A stretch of 64,000 bases of DNA from Cokeromyces recurvatus (GCF_025118155.1 NW_026251410.1:186001-250000), one strand, 5' to 3'; positions 48,885 to 61,477 are shown, counted from the stretch's first letter. Numbers and translations are program-made. Notes: generated by a model from the sequence alone, not told the origin.

Positions 48885-50932
48885 ATGTTAAATGACAAGA
48901 AACAACTTATTGGACCTGCAGAAGAAGAAATCAGAACTTTATTATCACAATCTGGAGATCCTTTAGAAGCTATTAAAGCCATACAAAAAGATTATGGACT
49001 TGATCTACCTGACATTGAAAACATTTATCCTTTATTAGAATTATGCGGATACAGTCGATTAGAAATTCATAAAGCATGTTTGGATGCATTAAATAAAGCG
49101 GTTGTTGAACAGATTGAAAAACCTACATTTCAACTTGAAAAGTAAGTTAAAAGAATGAAAAAAAAAATACAAAACTTTGAAGGTTAAACGTCATCCTTTC
49201 TCTCTCTCTGTATCTTTCTTTAGTTTTTATGATTTATTTAAAAGAACTGTTCCATATATTCATGCACCACTTATGCAGCCTATTCCCATGGCATTATTAA
49301 AGAAATTTGAACGCCACATTGAAGATGACGTGATTGAACAATTAAAAAATAATATGGCAGTATTTGAAAATTGTCCAATGAATATTAAACAACGCGTTTG
49401 GAAACAAGATGAATCATATTTTCAACAGACCATGATTTCATTGGTTAATAGTTATCACCATGATGAAGGTTTGCAAAGTTTAGCTTTAAATATTAAGCCT
49501 GATAATTATCAAGAAATAATTGAACAAAGGTTTTGTTATTATTCCTATTATATATCAACTATTAACGTCTATTTTATACAGACGTCAACATCCAATTATA
49601 GAGAAAGTGATGGCCATCATCAATCAAGATCCACAAATTTATGAAATGTTTATAAAAATGATTCGTATTGTGTTTGAAGCAACTCCTCATCCTAGCTTAT
49701 GTTCTTTGCGTGTAGATATATTAATGAATTTTCATGAGAACAATTGTCATCAGGTAATAATGAGTTTACGAGTAGTATTTCATGTGAATTTAAAGGAGCT
49801 TTTTTTTTTTAGATTACTGATTTAGATCCTTGTCATCAACTGATTTTTATTTTGGATACTTGTGTACGTAATCAAAACATGGATGAAACAATTACAGAGA
49901 GAATTAAAGAATGTTTTGATGATGTTGAGAATGGATCTACTCTTTATGCGTAAGTGACATCATTAGTGCGTGTTTTTTTTTGACTAGAATGATACAAATA
50001 CAATTATATGTTTTAGTGATTTTGCCATGATTTTGATGGAGCCTATGATTTCAAACTTTTTAGCTTCCATGATTGTCAAATTATTGAAAAGTACTTTATT
50101 AGAAAAGATCCCACAATCACAGAGCCCCACAAGGAAGCTGGTGAGTTATATCAGTAAATTGCTTAATCTTGCTCAACATGCTCCTGTAGCTATTCCAAAC
50201 CACACAAAGATTCCAAAATTAGAAAAAGAGTTGAAGGAAAACTTTTGGGATACAATGTGTGCCATGATGTTAGAAAAAGGACCTGATACACTCTATTCTA
50301 ACGGAGAAAAGATACAAAATACTATGATTTACCTATTACAAAAAAGCGATATTGCAAGAAAAGTATTTACAAGCTATCTTATCGATTGTATACGAGAAGG
50401 CAATATTTATAGTTTGAGTCGATACCTACCTTTTATATTAGAAACATGGCCAGCCCCCGACTTTGAAGAAGAAGGAGTCATCTATCGACAAACTTATTTA
50501 GGCTTTGTGAAGACAATGATTGATGTACTATCTAAAAGTCATGCAGTAGAATGTATCACGGATGAGAGATGGAAACAAGGCGTCATTATTCATTTCTTAT
50601 TTAAAGTGGTTAGTTGGGATTGGATGATTCATGAACAAATGGTTCGTTTCCTGGCAGAATATTATATCGATTCAAAGTCATTGAATAGAATTGGTAATCA
50701 AGTGACAATCATCACTGAATGGGCAGAATACATGATTATTAATGGTTTTAAAGATGAAAAGGTAAAGCATAAATATGTCTTTTGATTTTATAATAATTGA
50801 CTTTTTTTTTTGTTATAGCACTTACAAAAGTTGAAGGATGTATATGGTTATTTAATAACAAGATCTAATAGCATATTGAATGGCGATTACCGAATTAATT
50901 CTCCTATACTTATTCGTTTCCTTTCTTCATAA
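48885..50932 (+). CDS. NELFB: Negative elongation factor subunit B (NELF-B/COBRA1)
   Basis: Model join(48885..49141, 49224..49529, 49582..49753, 49813..49949, 50017..50761, 50819..50932), 576 aa, all phases close; human NELF-B is 580 aa. It is helical throughout. The best matches to the COBRA1 family are IYPLLELCGYSRLEIHKACL near residue 50, LFKRTVPYIHAPLMQPIPMA (about 90-110), ENCPMNIKQRVWKQDESYFQ, and RVDILMNFHENNCHQITDLD (about 230-250), followed by a long HEAT-like half. NELF holds RNA polymerase II in promoter-proximal pause together with DSIF. NELF is reported absent from budding yeast, so a full-length gene in a fungus is notable. Whether the other NELF subunits exist here cannot be judged from this window. 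Confidence 0.82.
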
Positions 50933-51508
50933 TAAAGTTAGTAATAATGGCTAATGAATAATTTTTTATGGGGATGAGAAGTAAATAAAGAACTTAAAGG
51001 GCAGTTTTATAACATGTATATTAATTCTCAAAGAACAGCGAAAGTAATAATCATTTTGCATGCTTCAAGTGGCACCCTACTTGGAGGCAGTAACTCGAAA
51101 AAAAAAAAGCTATGTCATCTAGCGAAAGAACACACTAAAGTTTATTAAAGAAAAGCAGTAGCCGAGAGTAACATTTTAGGCAACAGATTTTGGGTAGAGG
51201 GGGAGGGGATGGTTAAACTTCAATAACCGTTTAAAGATCTTTATATACTTGATCGACATTCTTTCTTTTTTTTTTTTTTTTTTTTCGCTGGCTTGTGATA
51301 GATATGACAACAGTACGATATAATTTTAACAATATGCATTTACCGCAGCAGCAGCAGCAGCTAATAAATAAAGATACTTTCAAATACCGCTATCAAACTT
51401 TGTTGTTTATGAAACACACACATATAAATACACACACACACAGGTATATTTTTTTTTTTTATATATTTATATACATAGTTTATCTTTTTTTTTTTATAAT
51501 CAAAGATC
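50933..51508. other. Spacer between NELFB and EFL1
   Basis: About 575 bp with a T-run (51266-51285), a (CAG)n run at about 51346-51360 and a CA repeat near 51418. No gene recognised. Confidence 0.4.
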
Positions 51509-51994
51509 ATGCCAGCGATTACACCAAAACAACTATCTTCATTACAAAAGAATACAAAAAATATTCGAAATATTTGCATTCTTGCACATGTTGATCATGG
51601 AAAGACAACTCTGTCAGATTCCCTTTTAGCTACTAATGGTATTATTTCATCAAAAATGGCGGGTAAAGTGAGATACCTCGATTCTCGTGAGGACGAGCAA
51701 GAAAGAGGTATCACGATGGAATCTAGTGCTATTAGTTTATATTTTAAACTAGTAAAAACAGCTAGCAATGGAGGTATACTATTTTTAAAAAAAAAAAAAA
51801 AAAATCAGTAAATAACAATGTATTTTTTTTTCCACAAAAAAAAAAAAAGAGGCGCAGCCAACTGAAAGTGAATATTTGATCAACTTGATTGATTCACCAG
51901 GCCATGTTGACTTTTCTTCTGAGGTATCTACTGCTTCACGTTTATGTGACGGTGGTCTTGTATTGATTGATGTTGTAGAAGGTGTTTGTACACA

Positions 51995-52063
<69 letters not shown>

Positions 52064-55000
52064 AGGAAACATGTATTTTTTGATTATATTGAAAATTAAT
52101 ACAGAACTAGACTATATCTGTTTTACATCAAGCATGGATTGATAAAGTAAAACCTGTATTAGTGTTTAATAAGATGGATCGATTAATTGTTGAATTACAA
52201 ATGACACCACAAGAAGCCTACGTACATATTAATAAAATTCTAGAACAAGCAAATGCTGTGATGGCTACCTTTTTTACAGGTGATTTGATGGAAGAAGAAG
52301 CAAGAAAGATGATGGAGGCTAAAAATAAGAGAACAAAAGAAGAAGAAGAGGCATTTGATTCCAATAAAATATATGATTGGAGTATGGAAGAATGTGATGA
52401 TTCGGATATTTATTTTGATCCAGCAAAGGGAAATGTAATTTTTGCTAGTGCCGTTGATGGCTGGGCTTTCAGGTAATCAATACATTTATTTTATTTCAAT
52501 TATAGAAAAGAGAAAGCTTATAAATTAATGATAGAGTACAACAGTTTGCTTCGCTTTATGCGAAAAAACTTGGATTTAAAGAACAAGTTCTACAAAAATG
52601 TTTGTGGGGTGAATATTATTTTGATCCAAAAGCTAAGCGTGTTATTTTACCAAAACACTTGAAGGGTAGAAATTTGAAACCAATGTTTGTTCAGTTTGTG
52701 CTTGAAAATATTTGGGCTGTTTATCATAGTGTTGTTATTGAACCGTAAGTCAAAGAAAAGAAAAGAAAAAGAGGGACTATCATTTTAATAAATATACACA
52801 CATGTACACTTATATTCATGTTTAGTAATCGTGAGCGTGTAGAGAAAATTGTGGACGCATTAAAAGTGAAAGTATTGCCCAGAGATTTACGTTCTAGAGA
52901 CCCACAAAACTTACTATCAGCCATTTTCTCTCAATGGCTTCCATTGTCTACTTGTGTCTTATTAGCTGTCATTGGCCAATTACCCCCTCCTACAGAGGCA
53001 CAACGTGTTCGAATTCCTAAAATACTATATCCTAATATTCATCACAAAGATAATGAACCTCTTGAAGCATCTAATGATGTTGAAAAGGCCCTTTATAGCT
53101 GTGATGGCTCCTCTGATGCACCTGCTGTAGCTTATGTAAGTAAGATGTTTGCTGTCCCTGTCGAGTTATTGCCTGAAAATCGTCGTACTCAGATGACAGC
53201 AGAGGAGATACGTGAACGTGGTAGACAACAACGTGAACTACGCATGGCTCAAGCTCTTTTAGATCAGTCGGGTGAAGGAATTCCCTTAAATCTTGATCAA
53301 CTTGGTAGTCATGATACGGCCAGTCAAGAAAAGGAAGATGATGTCTCTAAAGAAGATCTTAAAGGTGAACGACTCATTGGCTTTGCTCGCCTTTATAGTG
53401 GTACTATTCGAGTGGGTCAAAAGTTATATGTGATGGGACCTAAATATGATCCCAAGTATCCTAAAAAGCATGTCTCTGAAATTACTGTTCAAAACCTATA
53501 TCTCATCATGGGCCGAGACCTGGAAGCATTGAATGAAGTCTCTGCTGGTAATGTATTTGGTATTGGTGGCTTAGAAGGACACCTTTTGAAAAATGGTACC
53601 TTATCAAGTATAATCAATGAAGATGTGCGTAATATGGCTGGCATCAAGATGGATACGGCGCCTATTGTACGTGTTGCTCTTGAACCTGAGGACCCAACTC
53701 AGATGGATAAACTAGTAGAGGGGCTTCGTCTTTTGAACCAAGCAGATCCTTGCGTTGAGGTTATGCTTCAGGAAACGGGCGAACATGTCATCCTGACAGC
53801 GGGTGAACTTCATCTTGAAAGATGTCTTCGTGATCTAAAAGAACGATTTGCAAAGATTGAGATTCATGCCTCTGAACCTATTGTGCCCTTCAGAGAAAGT
53901 ATCGTTCGAGGGGATCTCTCGACTAATAAAGAAAAGGACGGTCTTACCACACCTCGTGGCCAAATTGAAATCAAGATTAACTCAAAGTTTTTAACATTAA
54001 AAATCCAAACTGTGCCTTTACCTACACGTATTACTGACTTTTTAACGGAGCATACTGCTTCTATTAAAGCTATTGTGGATGAAAAGATAGCAACAAACAA
54101 AAAGAAGAATCCATCCTCGTCGGATGAAGATGAGGATGAAACAGGTGAAACAGCAGGACCTGTGGTCCCGAGCCATCGTTTATCACCTATGGAACTTGAA
54201 AGCGCATTAAGAAAGGAATTTGCGGAAGCCAAGAAGGAAGGTGGACCGTTTGCTTATCTATGGGATGAATCACTTGTTGATAAAATCTGGGCCTTTGGTC
54301 CCCGTCGTATAGGTTCTAATTTGCTTATAAATGATATTCCAGGTTATATTAGAAAGCCTTTCTTTCAGATGAATACAAAGAATACTGAAGTATCAGAAGA
54401 TGATCATGCAGATGAGGTTCTTAAAGTCAGTGATGAAGATGATAGTTCACTTTCTATTTTGGATGTTGATTTCCATATCCATACTGGTTTCCAATTATCA
54501 ACTTTGGCTGGTCCTTTATGTGCTGAACCTATGACAGGTGTTTGTTATATAGTACAAGGCATTGAACTTCATCCTGAAGAAATGGTAACATCTAATGGTG
54601 AATCCATTGATGGTATGCACATATATATATATAATAATAATAACTAAATGTTTGAATATATTACTTACTATTATTATTATCATAGTTCGTTCTCGTCTTC
54701 ATATTATTCAAGGCCAAGTAATTGCAGCAGCTAAAGAAGCTTTTAGACAAGGTTTCTTGGACTGGTCACCACGTTTATTATTGGCTATGTATTCATGTGA
54801 TATTCAAGCTACCGCTGAAGTTTTGGGCCGTGTATATGGTGTTATTTCTAAAAGGAAAGGTAGAATTGTTTCTGAAGATTTGAAGGATGGTACATCATTT
54901 TGGCAAATCAAGTCTTTATTACCAGTTATTGAAAGTTTTGGTTTCTCAGATGGTAAGAAATTAAAATATATTTATATATTTATTTATTTATTCATTTATT

Positions 55001-55310
55001 TATGTTTATTAGAAATTCGTAAAAGAACTTCCGGTGCAGCAAGTCCTCAGTTAGTATTCAATGGATTTGATATGCTGGATGAAGATCCTTTCTGGGTTCC
55101 TACAACAGAAGAAGAGTTAGAAGATTTAGGTGAAAAAGCGGATAAAGAGAACTTGGCCAGAAAATATATGGATACAGTTAGAAAGAGAAAGGTAAGATGC
55201 CTATTTTAATAATAAATAAATAGATAATAATATCTTTTCTTCAGGGTATGTTTGTTGAGAAAAAATTAGTGGAGCATGCTGAAAAACAAAGAACATTAAA
55301 GAAGAACTAA
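51509..55310 (+). CDS. EFL1: Elongation factor-like GTPase 1 (EFL1/Ria1), 60S maturation
   Basis: Eight exons, join(51509..51773, 51850..51995, 52111..52472, 52535..52744, 52826..54612, 54686..54952, 55013..55191, 55245..55310), 1093 aa, all phases close. The EF2-type GTPase has [15 protein letters not shown] (G1), [10 protein letters not shown] (G2), [14 protein letters not shown] (G3), [10 protein letters not shown] (G4) and [10 protein letters not shown] (G5). Domains II-V follow ([60 protein letters not shown]). The long insert in domain II and the lack of the EF2 diphthamide loop separate it from translational EF2. EFL1 works with SBDS/Sdo1 to release eIF6/Tif6 from nascent 60S subunits. 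Intron 2 starts GT and is then 65 A's in a row (51998-52062). Confidence 0.94.
51998..52062 (+). repeat. 65-nt poly(A) at a 5' splice site
   Basis: The A-run begins directly after the GT donor of EFL1 intron 2 (51996-51997), so the donor reads GTAAAA and has no other sequence for 65 nt. Confidence 0.9.
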
Positions 55311-55941
55311 ATAAGTTAAATTACTAAAGAAAAATAAAATAATAATGTTACAAATAAATACCTTCTATCCAAGTTATAGTCAGAAGATCAATAATATTGA
55401 TTCATCATGGTTGTGAAGAGCAGAGACTTTTAAAACTAATGTCTTTTTTTTTTTTTTTTTAATGCACTCTTTCCTTTACCTGTCAATATCTCAAAAGTAA
55501 AATAAATTTATTTATTTATTTTATTTTTTTCAATTATCAAACTATTGAGCTTAATATTCGTATAGATATTGCGAATACATAAAGCAAGTTGGTCGAAAAC
55601 TTGGACTCTATAGACAATAACAATACATGATAAAAAAAAAAAGAAGAAGATAAGTCTATTTTACAATTATCCATGTATTTAACTTCAATTTAATGGATTA
55701 TTTATAATTATTAAAGGACGGTGCTATTTTATTTTATTTTTTTCATCTCTCTTAAAAAATTAAAATATATATTTTGCAACTATATAATAGACGAATCAAG
55801 CAATATATATGTATATGAACTACCATAGACAGTCTGTATATAAATATATCTCTTTTGTTTTATTATCTATGAATGCTATTCTAGAAATATAATGCATATT
55901 TATAAATAATATAATGTTTCAAAGAATGATTATCTGCATCC
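55311..55941. other. Convergent 3' spacer of EFL1 and GCV1
   Basis: AT-rich, with T-runs and an AATAAA-like site near 55337 after EFL1. No coding exon is recognised. Confidence 0.4.
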
Positions 55942-56614
55942 CTATTTATGATACTTTGCTTCAACAAAAGGCATCTTGGTAATCACTGCTTTTTGAAGCT
56001 TATTTCTAACTTTGACGTTTAATTCAGTGCCCTTCTTATGAAGTCCATTTTTAACATAACCCATAGCAATGTTCTTCTTTAGAACAGGGGAAGGGCAGCC
56101 TGATGTGATAGTACCAACCATCTCTCCTTCCTCATTCAAGATTTCAGCACCTTGACGAGCAGGAGCACCTTCAATAAAGAGACCTACTCGACGACGTGTC
56201 ACACCTCCTTTAATCTGAGGTAATATATGCTCTGCACCCAAGAATCCACCTGTCTCACGACGTGATTTGGCTATTATATAATTATAAAAGTTTAATAAAT
56301 TTATGAGAGAGAGAGAGAGAGTGAGTGAAAATGATAATGATAATAAATATTTAGAATAATAGGAACTTACGAATAGTCCATGTTAAACCAGCTTCTATAG
56401 GTGTTGTAGTTTCATCTAAATCATTACCATATAGACAAAGACCTGCTTCAAGACGAAGTGAATCTCGAGCACCTAATCCTGCTAATTCAACATCAGGATG
56501 AGACACTAATTTCTCTGTAATATGAACAATTTCTTCAGTAGGGATAGAAAGCTAAACATGAAACAGTAAATAAATAAGTCAAGTTAGTTAAAGAAGAAGA
56601 TAATATGTATATAC

Positions 56615-56652
<38 letters not shown>

Positions 56653-57578
56653 CTTCAAATCCATCTTCCCCTGTATAACCAGAACGAGCAACATGACAAG
56701 GTACACCCGCTATATCCATATATTTACCATGCATAAAGCTAAAATCATTCAGACTTTTACCTACTAATGATTCAAGTGCAATCGCTGCTTTAGGACCTTG
56801 AATAGCAATTAAGGAATGATCTGTAATGACTTGAAAGTCCACATCATATCCTTTATTTTGAAACTCAGTTAGATACCTTCGAATATGAGCTAAATCTTTA
56901 TCAGCACAAGCCGCATTAGATACCACATAAAGACTATCATCGTGTTGCATCACGATAGTATCATCGATAATTCCTCCTTGTTCATTTGTGAAAACAGATA
57001 GAGTACCTTGTCCAACAGGTAATTGATGTAAATCGGCAACCACTAATGTTTCAAAGAATTTTTTACGATCTTTACCAATAACACTATAATAATATTATAT
57101 TGTATTTTGATATGAATTTCCCCAGTCATGATATTATATAAATATACAAATATATATATATATATATTGTACATATATATTGTATATATATTGTGTATTG
57201 TATATTGTATATTGTATACTTCTTCATACCGAGATTGAAGCATATGCGATACATCAAATATGGAGGCTTTTTGTCGTGTATGAAGATGAGAAGCTAATAC
57301 ACCCATACTAGCATATTGAACAGGCATAGCATAACCTGCAAATGGCACCATCTTTCCTCCATACTGAATATGAAAATCATATAGGGCAGTCTTTTTAAGA
57401 GACTTATAATATGGAAAAAAAAACGTTAATAAAAAAAAAGAAAAGAAAATTGTTTTGTTTTATAGAATTATATACATACTTCAGTATGATTAATAGAACT
57501 ACTATAAACCCGTTTGCTTAAAGATCGACTAGCAAGAATAGATCCAAAAGATGAGCGAGAAACCTTAGTGATGATCAT
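55942..57578 (-). CDS. GCV1: Glycine cleavage system T protein (aminomethyltransferase)
   Basis: Model complement(join(55942..56270, 56371..56551, 56654..57083, 57230..57402, 57480..57578)), 403 aa, all phases close. Residues 1-33 are Arg/Ser-rich without acids ([20 protein letters not shown]), a mitochondrial presequence. The mature part starts [20 protein letters not shown], then [32 protein letters not shown] (folate-site Asp), [33 protein letters not shown] and [12 protein letters not shown]. All are hallmark GcvT blocks. In the mitochondrial matrix it moves the aminomethyl carbon from lipoate on the H protein to tetrahydrofolate. Intron 2 (57084-57229) is packed with TATA repeats. Confidence 0.95.
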
Positions 57579-57810
57579 AATTTTTTAACAAAAAAAAAAA
57601 TGTAGAAGAAAAGAAAAAAAAAAAAAAAAAAAGAAAAAAGAAAAAATCTTAAAAATAGTGCATTTTGATCAAAACAACATCTATATTTTTTTTCTTCTTA
57701 TAGGTCATACAAGTTGGCTCGGTGAAATAAAGAAGATGTACTTTAAAGGAAACTTTTTTTTTTACTATACAATAATTCATGGATACTATGATATACACAA
57801 ATAATTTTAT

Positions 57811-58432
57811 TCATACACTTTCCATCCATTTTTTTAGGTCATTTAACTTTTGCTTTAAGGCAACCCGCTCACTTTCACTTTGCGCATATTTTAATTTCAT
57901 TTCAGTTACTAATGCTTCCATATCCGCTAATTGATCTTGTAACTGTGCATTTTTTTGACTCAAGGCTTGATTTTTTAAACACAATGTTTCCATATCGGAC
58001 TGTACCCGTTGTTCAATCTCCTCTGGAATACAATCTAGCATCCTTCGTAATTCTGTTGTTTGTACCTTTAATGCGTCATTTTCATCATGAATACGTGCTA
58101 GCTCTAATTTCTTTGTAATCAATTCCTCTGCGACCAGCGCATATTCCTTTTTCACTTGATTGCCTTCCACTTCTAAGCTTTTACATTGTTCAGTCAAGGT
58201 ACGATTCTTTTTTCGCATAACTTCAATTAGACTTGCTTCTGTATCTGCTTTTATAGCTTGTGTATAATATTCTTTTGCTAATCGATCCAAGCGTTTACTT
58301 GAAATTTTAATTTCATTTGACTCACAAAGTAATTCTGTAATATTATCCTAAATATATAAATATAGATATAAGGGAGTAGAAGAGAGATAAAAAGGAGAAG
58401 GAAGAAAAAAGAAAAAATGTTAAAATCAAAAT

Positions 58433-58463
<31 letters not shown>

Positions 58464-59651
58464 GCTTACAGCTTACATTATATATGGTCAACATATCATC
58501 TTTTAAGTAGGCTACTAAATTTTCAAAATCTAGAGATAAAATAGTCGATTGATTTTTAGATAATAAAGCTAAACCTATACGGAAAAGACAATGAACTCCC
58601 TCTGTAAATAAGGTATCATAAATACGGAAAACGACGTTTAATGGAAACTTGTAGGCAAATAAGGTTAAAAACCATTGAGAGGCATACATATTTGAACGGA
58701 CACCTTGTTCATTAAAATGTCTATGGATATGAGGTAAATGATCAGCTAATAAGCCATCAAATTGAAATAGACGTTGTCGTAATAAATCAAGCTGAGGTGT
58801 GTAATGCCCTCTTAATTCATATTGTTGCATTAGCTGAATAAGAACATAAAATGATTCTTCTTCTGGCATCTGGAGAGAAAGAAAGAGAGAGATGAATATA
58901 CAAATATATACATACATAAACATGATGTTTCACTTACGTTCAAGAGCAATGGTCCTGCTATAAACTGTAAACCTTGACAATAACCTACTTCAGGATCATG
59001 TATAGAATAAGCTTTTACTATATTAAATAAAGACTCTTGACCTACAGAAGATTGAAAGAAAGGATGATGAGGGAATGTTCGATGAAGGTCACGTGTAATC
59101 GCTTTTTCATAAACAGACTCTTGCTTTAATAATCCAATATAGTAATTCTGTAATGATTCTTCAGAAGAATTTATTTTATTATTATTATTTGCCAATAAAG
59201 GCCAAATGGCGCCTCTTAAAGCGGAAGGTATTCCTTGCTGAACTTGAATTGATAATGATTTTAATTCTGATTGACTAAAATGGTTATAATTTGAAATAAC
59301 TTTAGACCAGAATGCTATTATACATTTATGTTGTAGATTTAGAAATAAAAGAAAAGCTTTCGTTCATGAATGATAATATTTACCCCAATCTACATCATCT
59401 TCTTTTGCTAAATAAGGTTCTTGTAGCTCTTTTTCAGGTGTAGCTAAAGGTGGTGTTAATAATTTTTCGTCTTCTTCAGAATAAAAAGAACAAGCACTGT
59501 CATCATCAGAAAATGTAGTAATTTTATCAAACATTTCAGTGCCACCTTTGCTTATCATTGTTGGCTTTTGATTATTTTGCTGTTTATTGTTAGTTACATA
59601 TGCTTCTACTTGTTCGTTTTGATTAAGATAGTTTGTTTGTACTACTTGCAT
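57811..59651 (-). CDS. TBC-domain Rab GTPase-activating protein (GYP5/EVI5-like)
   Basis: Model complement(join(57811..58347, 58477..58869, 58938..59314, 59384..59651)), 524 aa, phases close. After an acidic N-terminus the TBC domain (about 95-350) has IPSALRGAIWPLL, ITRDLHRTFPHHPFF (IxxDxxR arginine finger) and DPEVGYCQGLQFIAGPLLLN (glutamine finger YCQG), so both catalytic fingers are present. FPLNVVFRIYDTLFTEG and LSKNQSTILSLDFENL close the domain. Residues 360-524 form a long coiled coil (DNDALKVQTTELRRMLDCIP region). This layout resembles yeast Gyp5/Gyl1 and animal EVI5, GAPs for Sec4/Ypt1-class Rabs in exocytosis and Golgi traffic. The Rab target cannot be told. Confidence 0.88.
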
Positions 59652-60106
59652 CTTTGTAAAATATAAGGGAAAGAAAAAGAAGAAAAAAAAATGTTGGGTT
59701 ATAGGATAAAAAGAAAAAAGAAGCAAGATACAATTAATTGATTTATTATTTTATATTAATGTATAATTAGAAAAAAAAAAAAAAAAAAAAGCGGGGCATT
59801 TTACTGTTTTGCCTCTCTCTTTGCCCCCCCCCCCTCTAAAATTTTTTTTTCTTTTTTTTTTTGTTTTACTATAATGAATCCCTTATTTCATTGTATTCTT
59901 ACTCTCCTTATACACTATTCGCACTTCAAATTCGAAGGATGTTAGTTTTTTTTTTTTTGGACAAATTAAAATTAATTTTCAGACAAAAAAGAAATTAGTT
60001 ATGGACGAAAAAACGGTGCCTTTCAGATGCTTACCTGTAAAAATCTAAATCCCTAAAAGGGAAACCGTGTTTACTATGGCGATTGATGAAAATAAAAAAA
60101 AATTGA
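59652..60106. other. Spacer between TBC gene and Fanzor-like remnant
   Basis: Contains an A-run (about 59772-59790), an 11-nt C-run (59824-59834), T-runs, and an AATCCCTAAAAGGGAAA pseudo-hairpin at about 60046-60062. It lies just beyond the 3' end of the Fanzor-like remnant, where a guide-RNA region would be expected in related elements, but nothing clear is seen. Confidence 0.4.
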
Positions 60107-60915
60107 TCAAGCTAATCTAGTGGGGAGGAACATGGAAGGACGATCGTAGCCATTCCAGATGTACGACGATATGAGCGACATATTCTTAGTAGCATTATGA
60201 TCCCTTTGCCACAGTGTTCGACAGTTTTTGCAAGCAAGAACACTGGAACCTTTCATATTTTTTACTTTTTTTGAACGAATCATTGTAGCATTTGTAGCAT
60301 ATTTTTGATGTCTTAAACTCATCAATAGTTATCGCCAAAAGACCACCTTCTTTCTCCCTCCTCTTAATTGCCCTCCAAAGAACACCAGTAGCTCTGCATT
60401 TGTTTCCTTTAAGATTTACGCCATCTTTTCCAAACATTCCTACTCCAAAAACTATTAGCAGAACCTTGGCGGCATCTTGACTAAACTTTGCGGGCCTCCG
60501 TTTTACTCTATATTATGAAATACGTCAATTAACGTGAAAATAAATAAATAAATAAAGTCTGTTGGCTTACTTAGCCACATCTACCCGCTGCCGTTTTGCT
60601 TGTCTCTTGATATTCTTGGTCTCTGAGCTTTGTCGTTTCCGGCTTGTACCGACTATCAAAAAAGAGTTAGAATGCATAAAACTTATCAGTTTGTCTTTGC
60701 TCACCGTCATCTGCTTTGTCTTCTTTATAAAGTCTACATTTATAATAATTTTTATTATAATGTCCGGTTTGTTTACGATCCTTGCATGTTGGCTGTGATT
60801 TCTTTCCCAAGTAGATATAGTGCTTATGAGAAACAAAGCAGCTTTAAAATACCTCATACTCTATACCTAACGCTCTGCTTTCTTTTACTGCTTCAATCTT
60901 ATTAAGAATTATGGA
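60107..60915 (-). pseudogene. Fanzor/TnpB-like (IS605 OrfB type) nuclease remnant
   Basis: C-terminal half of a TnpB/Fanzor-type RNA-guided nuclease. In order on the minus strand: VLLIVFGVGMFGKDGVNLKG, GVLWRAIKRREKEGGLL, AITIDEFKTSKICYKC (RuvC-II Glu and first Cys pair, codons 60288-60299), then ACKNCRTLWQRDHNATKN (second Cys pair 60221-60232; RuvC-III Asp of QRDHNA at about 60190-60206). A frameshift in an A-rich tract (about 60255-60272) separates the two Cys pairs. Two introns (60508-60570 and 60653-60704) keep phase and join it to a basic segment TKNIKRQAKRQRVDVAK and, upstream, a CKDRKQTGHYNKNYYKC stretch like a zinc knuckle. TAA at 60844-60846 breaks the first exon. The N-terminal domains and RuvC-I are absent, so it is truncated and inactive. 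Confidence 0.72.
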
Positions 60916-61020
60916 TTTATACATTTTCTTGGGGTATAAAAAAAAAAAGAAAAAGTAAAGAAAAATAAGACTGATGTATAGTAAGCTATTAAAATGGGTG
61001 CTTTGACCTCATTGTTCTTT

Positions 61021-61069
<49 letters not shown>

Positions 61070-61477
61070 CTGCTTAAGAGTTAAAGTCTCAGGTCATACA
61101 TTATTGTACAAATGTGTACTAAATATTATACTTCCTTATGTGGATTCGACTTTTATACTCGAGTTATAGATCCTTTTTACTATGTAATATTAATTTTGTT
61201 ATTTTTAAGTTACAAAGGATACTTATTTTTAAGAATGCAATGTGGTAAACTTTAATGTTTATAGCTCCTTTCATTAAACTTTATAGTTAGTTGAAATAAA
61301 ATAAAAGAAGAGAAGCAGGATAGGAGCATTTTATCACATATTATACATAGCGTAATAATATTTATGTTTCAGATAAAACCAATAACAAGCACCAGCAGCG
61401 TAAAAAAAAATATTCAAGAAAAATATGATGTGTTTTTTATTTATTTATTTATTAACTAGTCTATAATATCAGCTATT
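60916..61477. other. Spacer with 44-nt poly(A)
   Basis: AT-rich, with an A-run at 61022-61065. It lies upstream of the Fanzor-like remnant and could contain its lost 5' half, but I see no further match. Right part is the 3' flank of the histidine-phosphatase gene. Confidence 0.4.
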
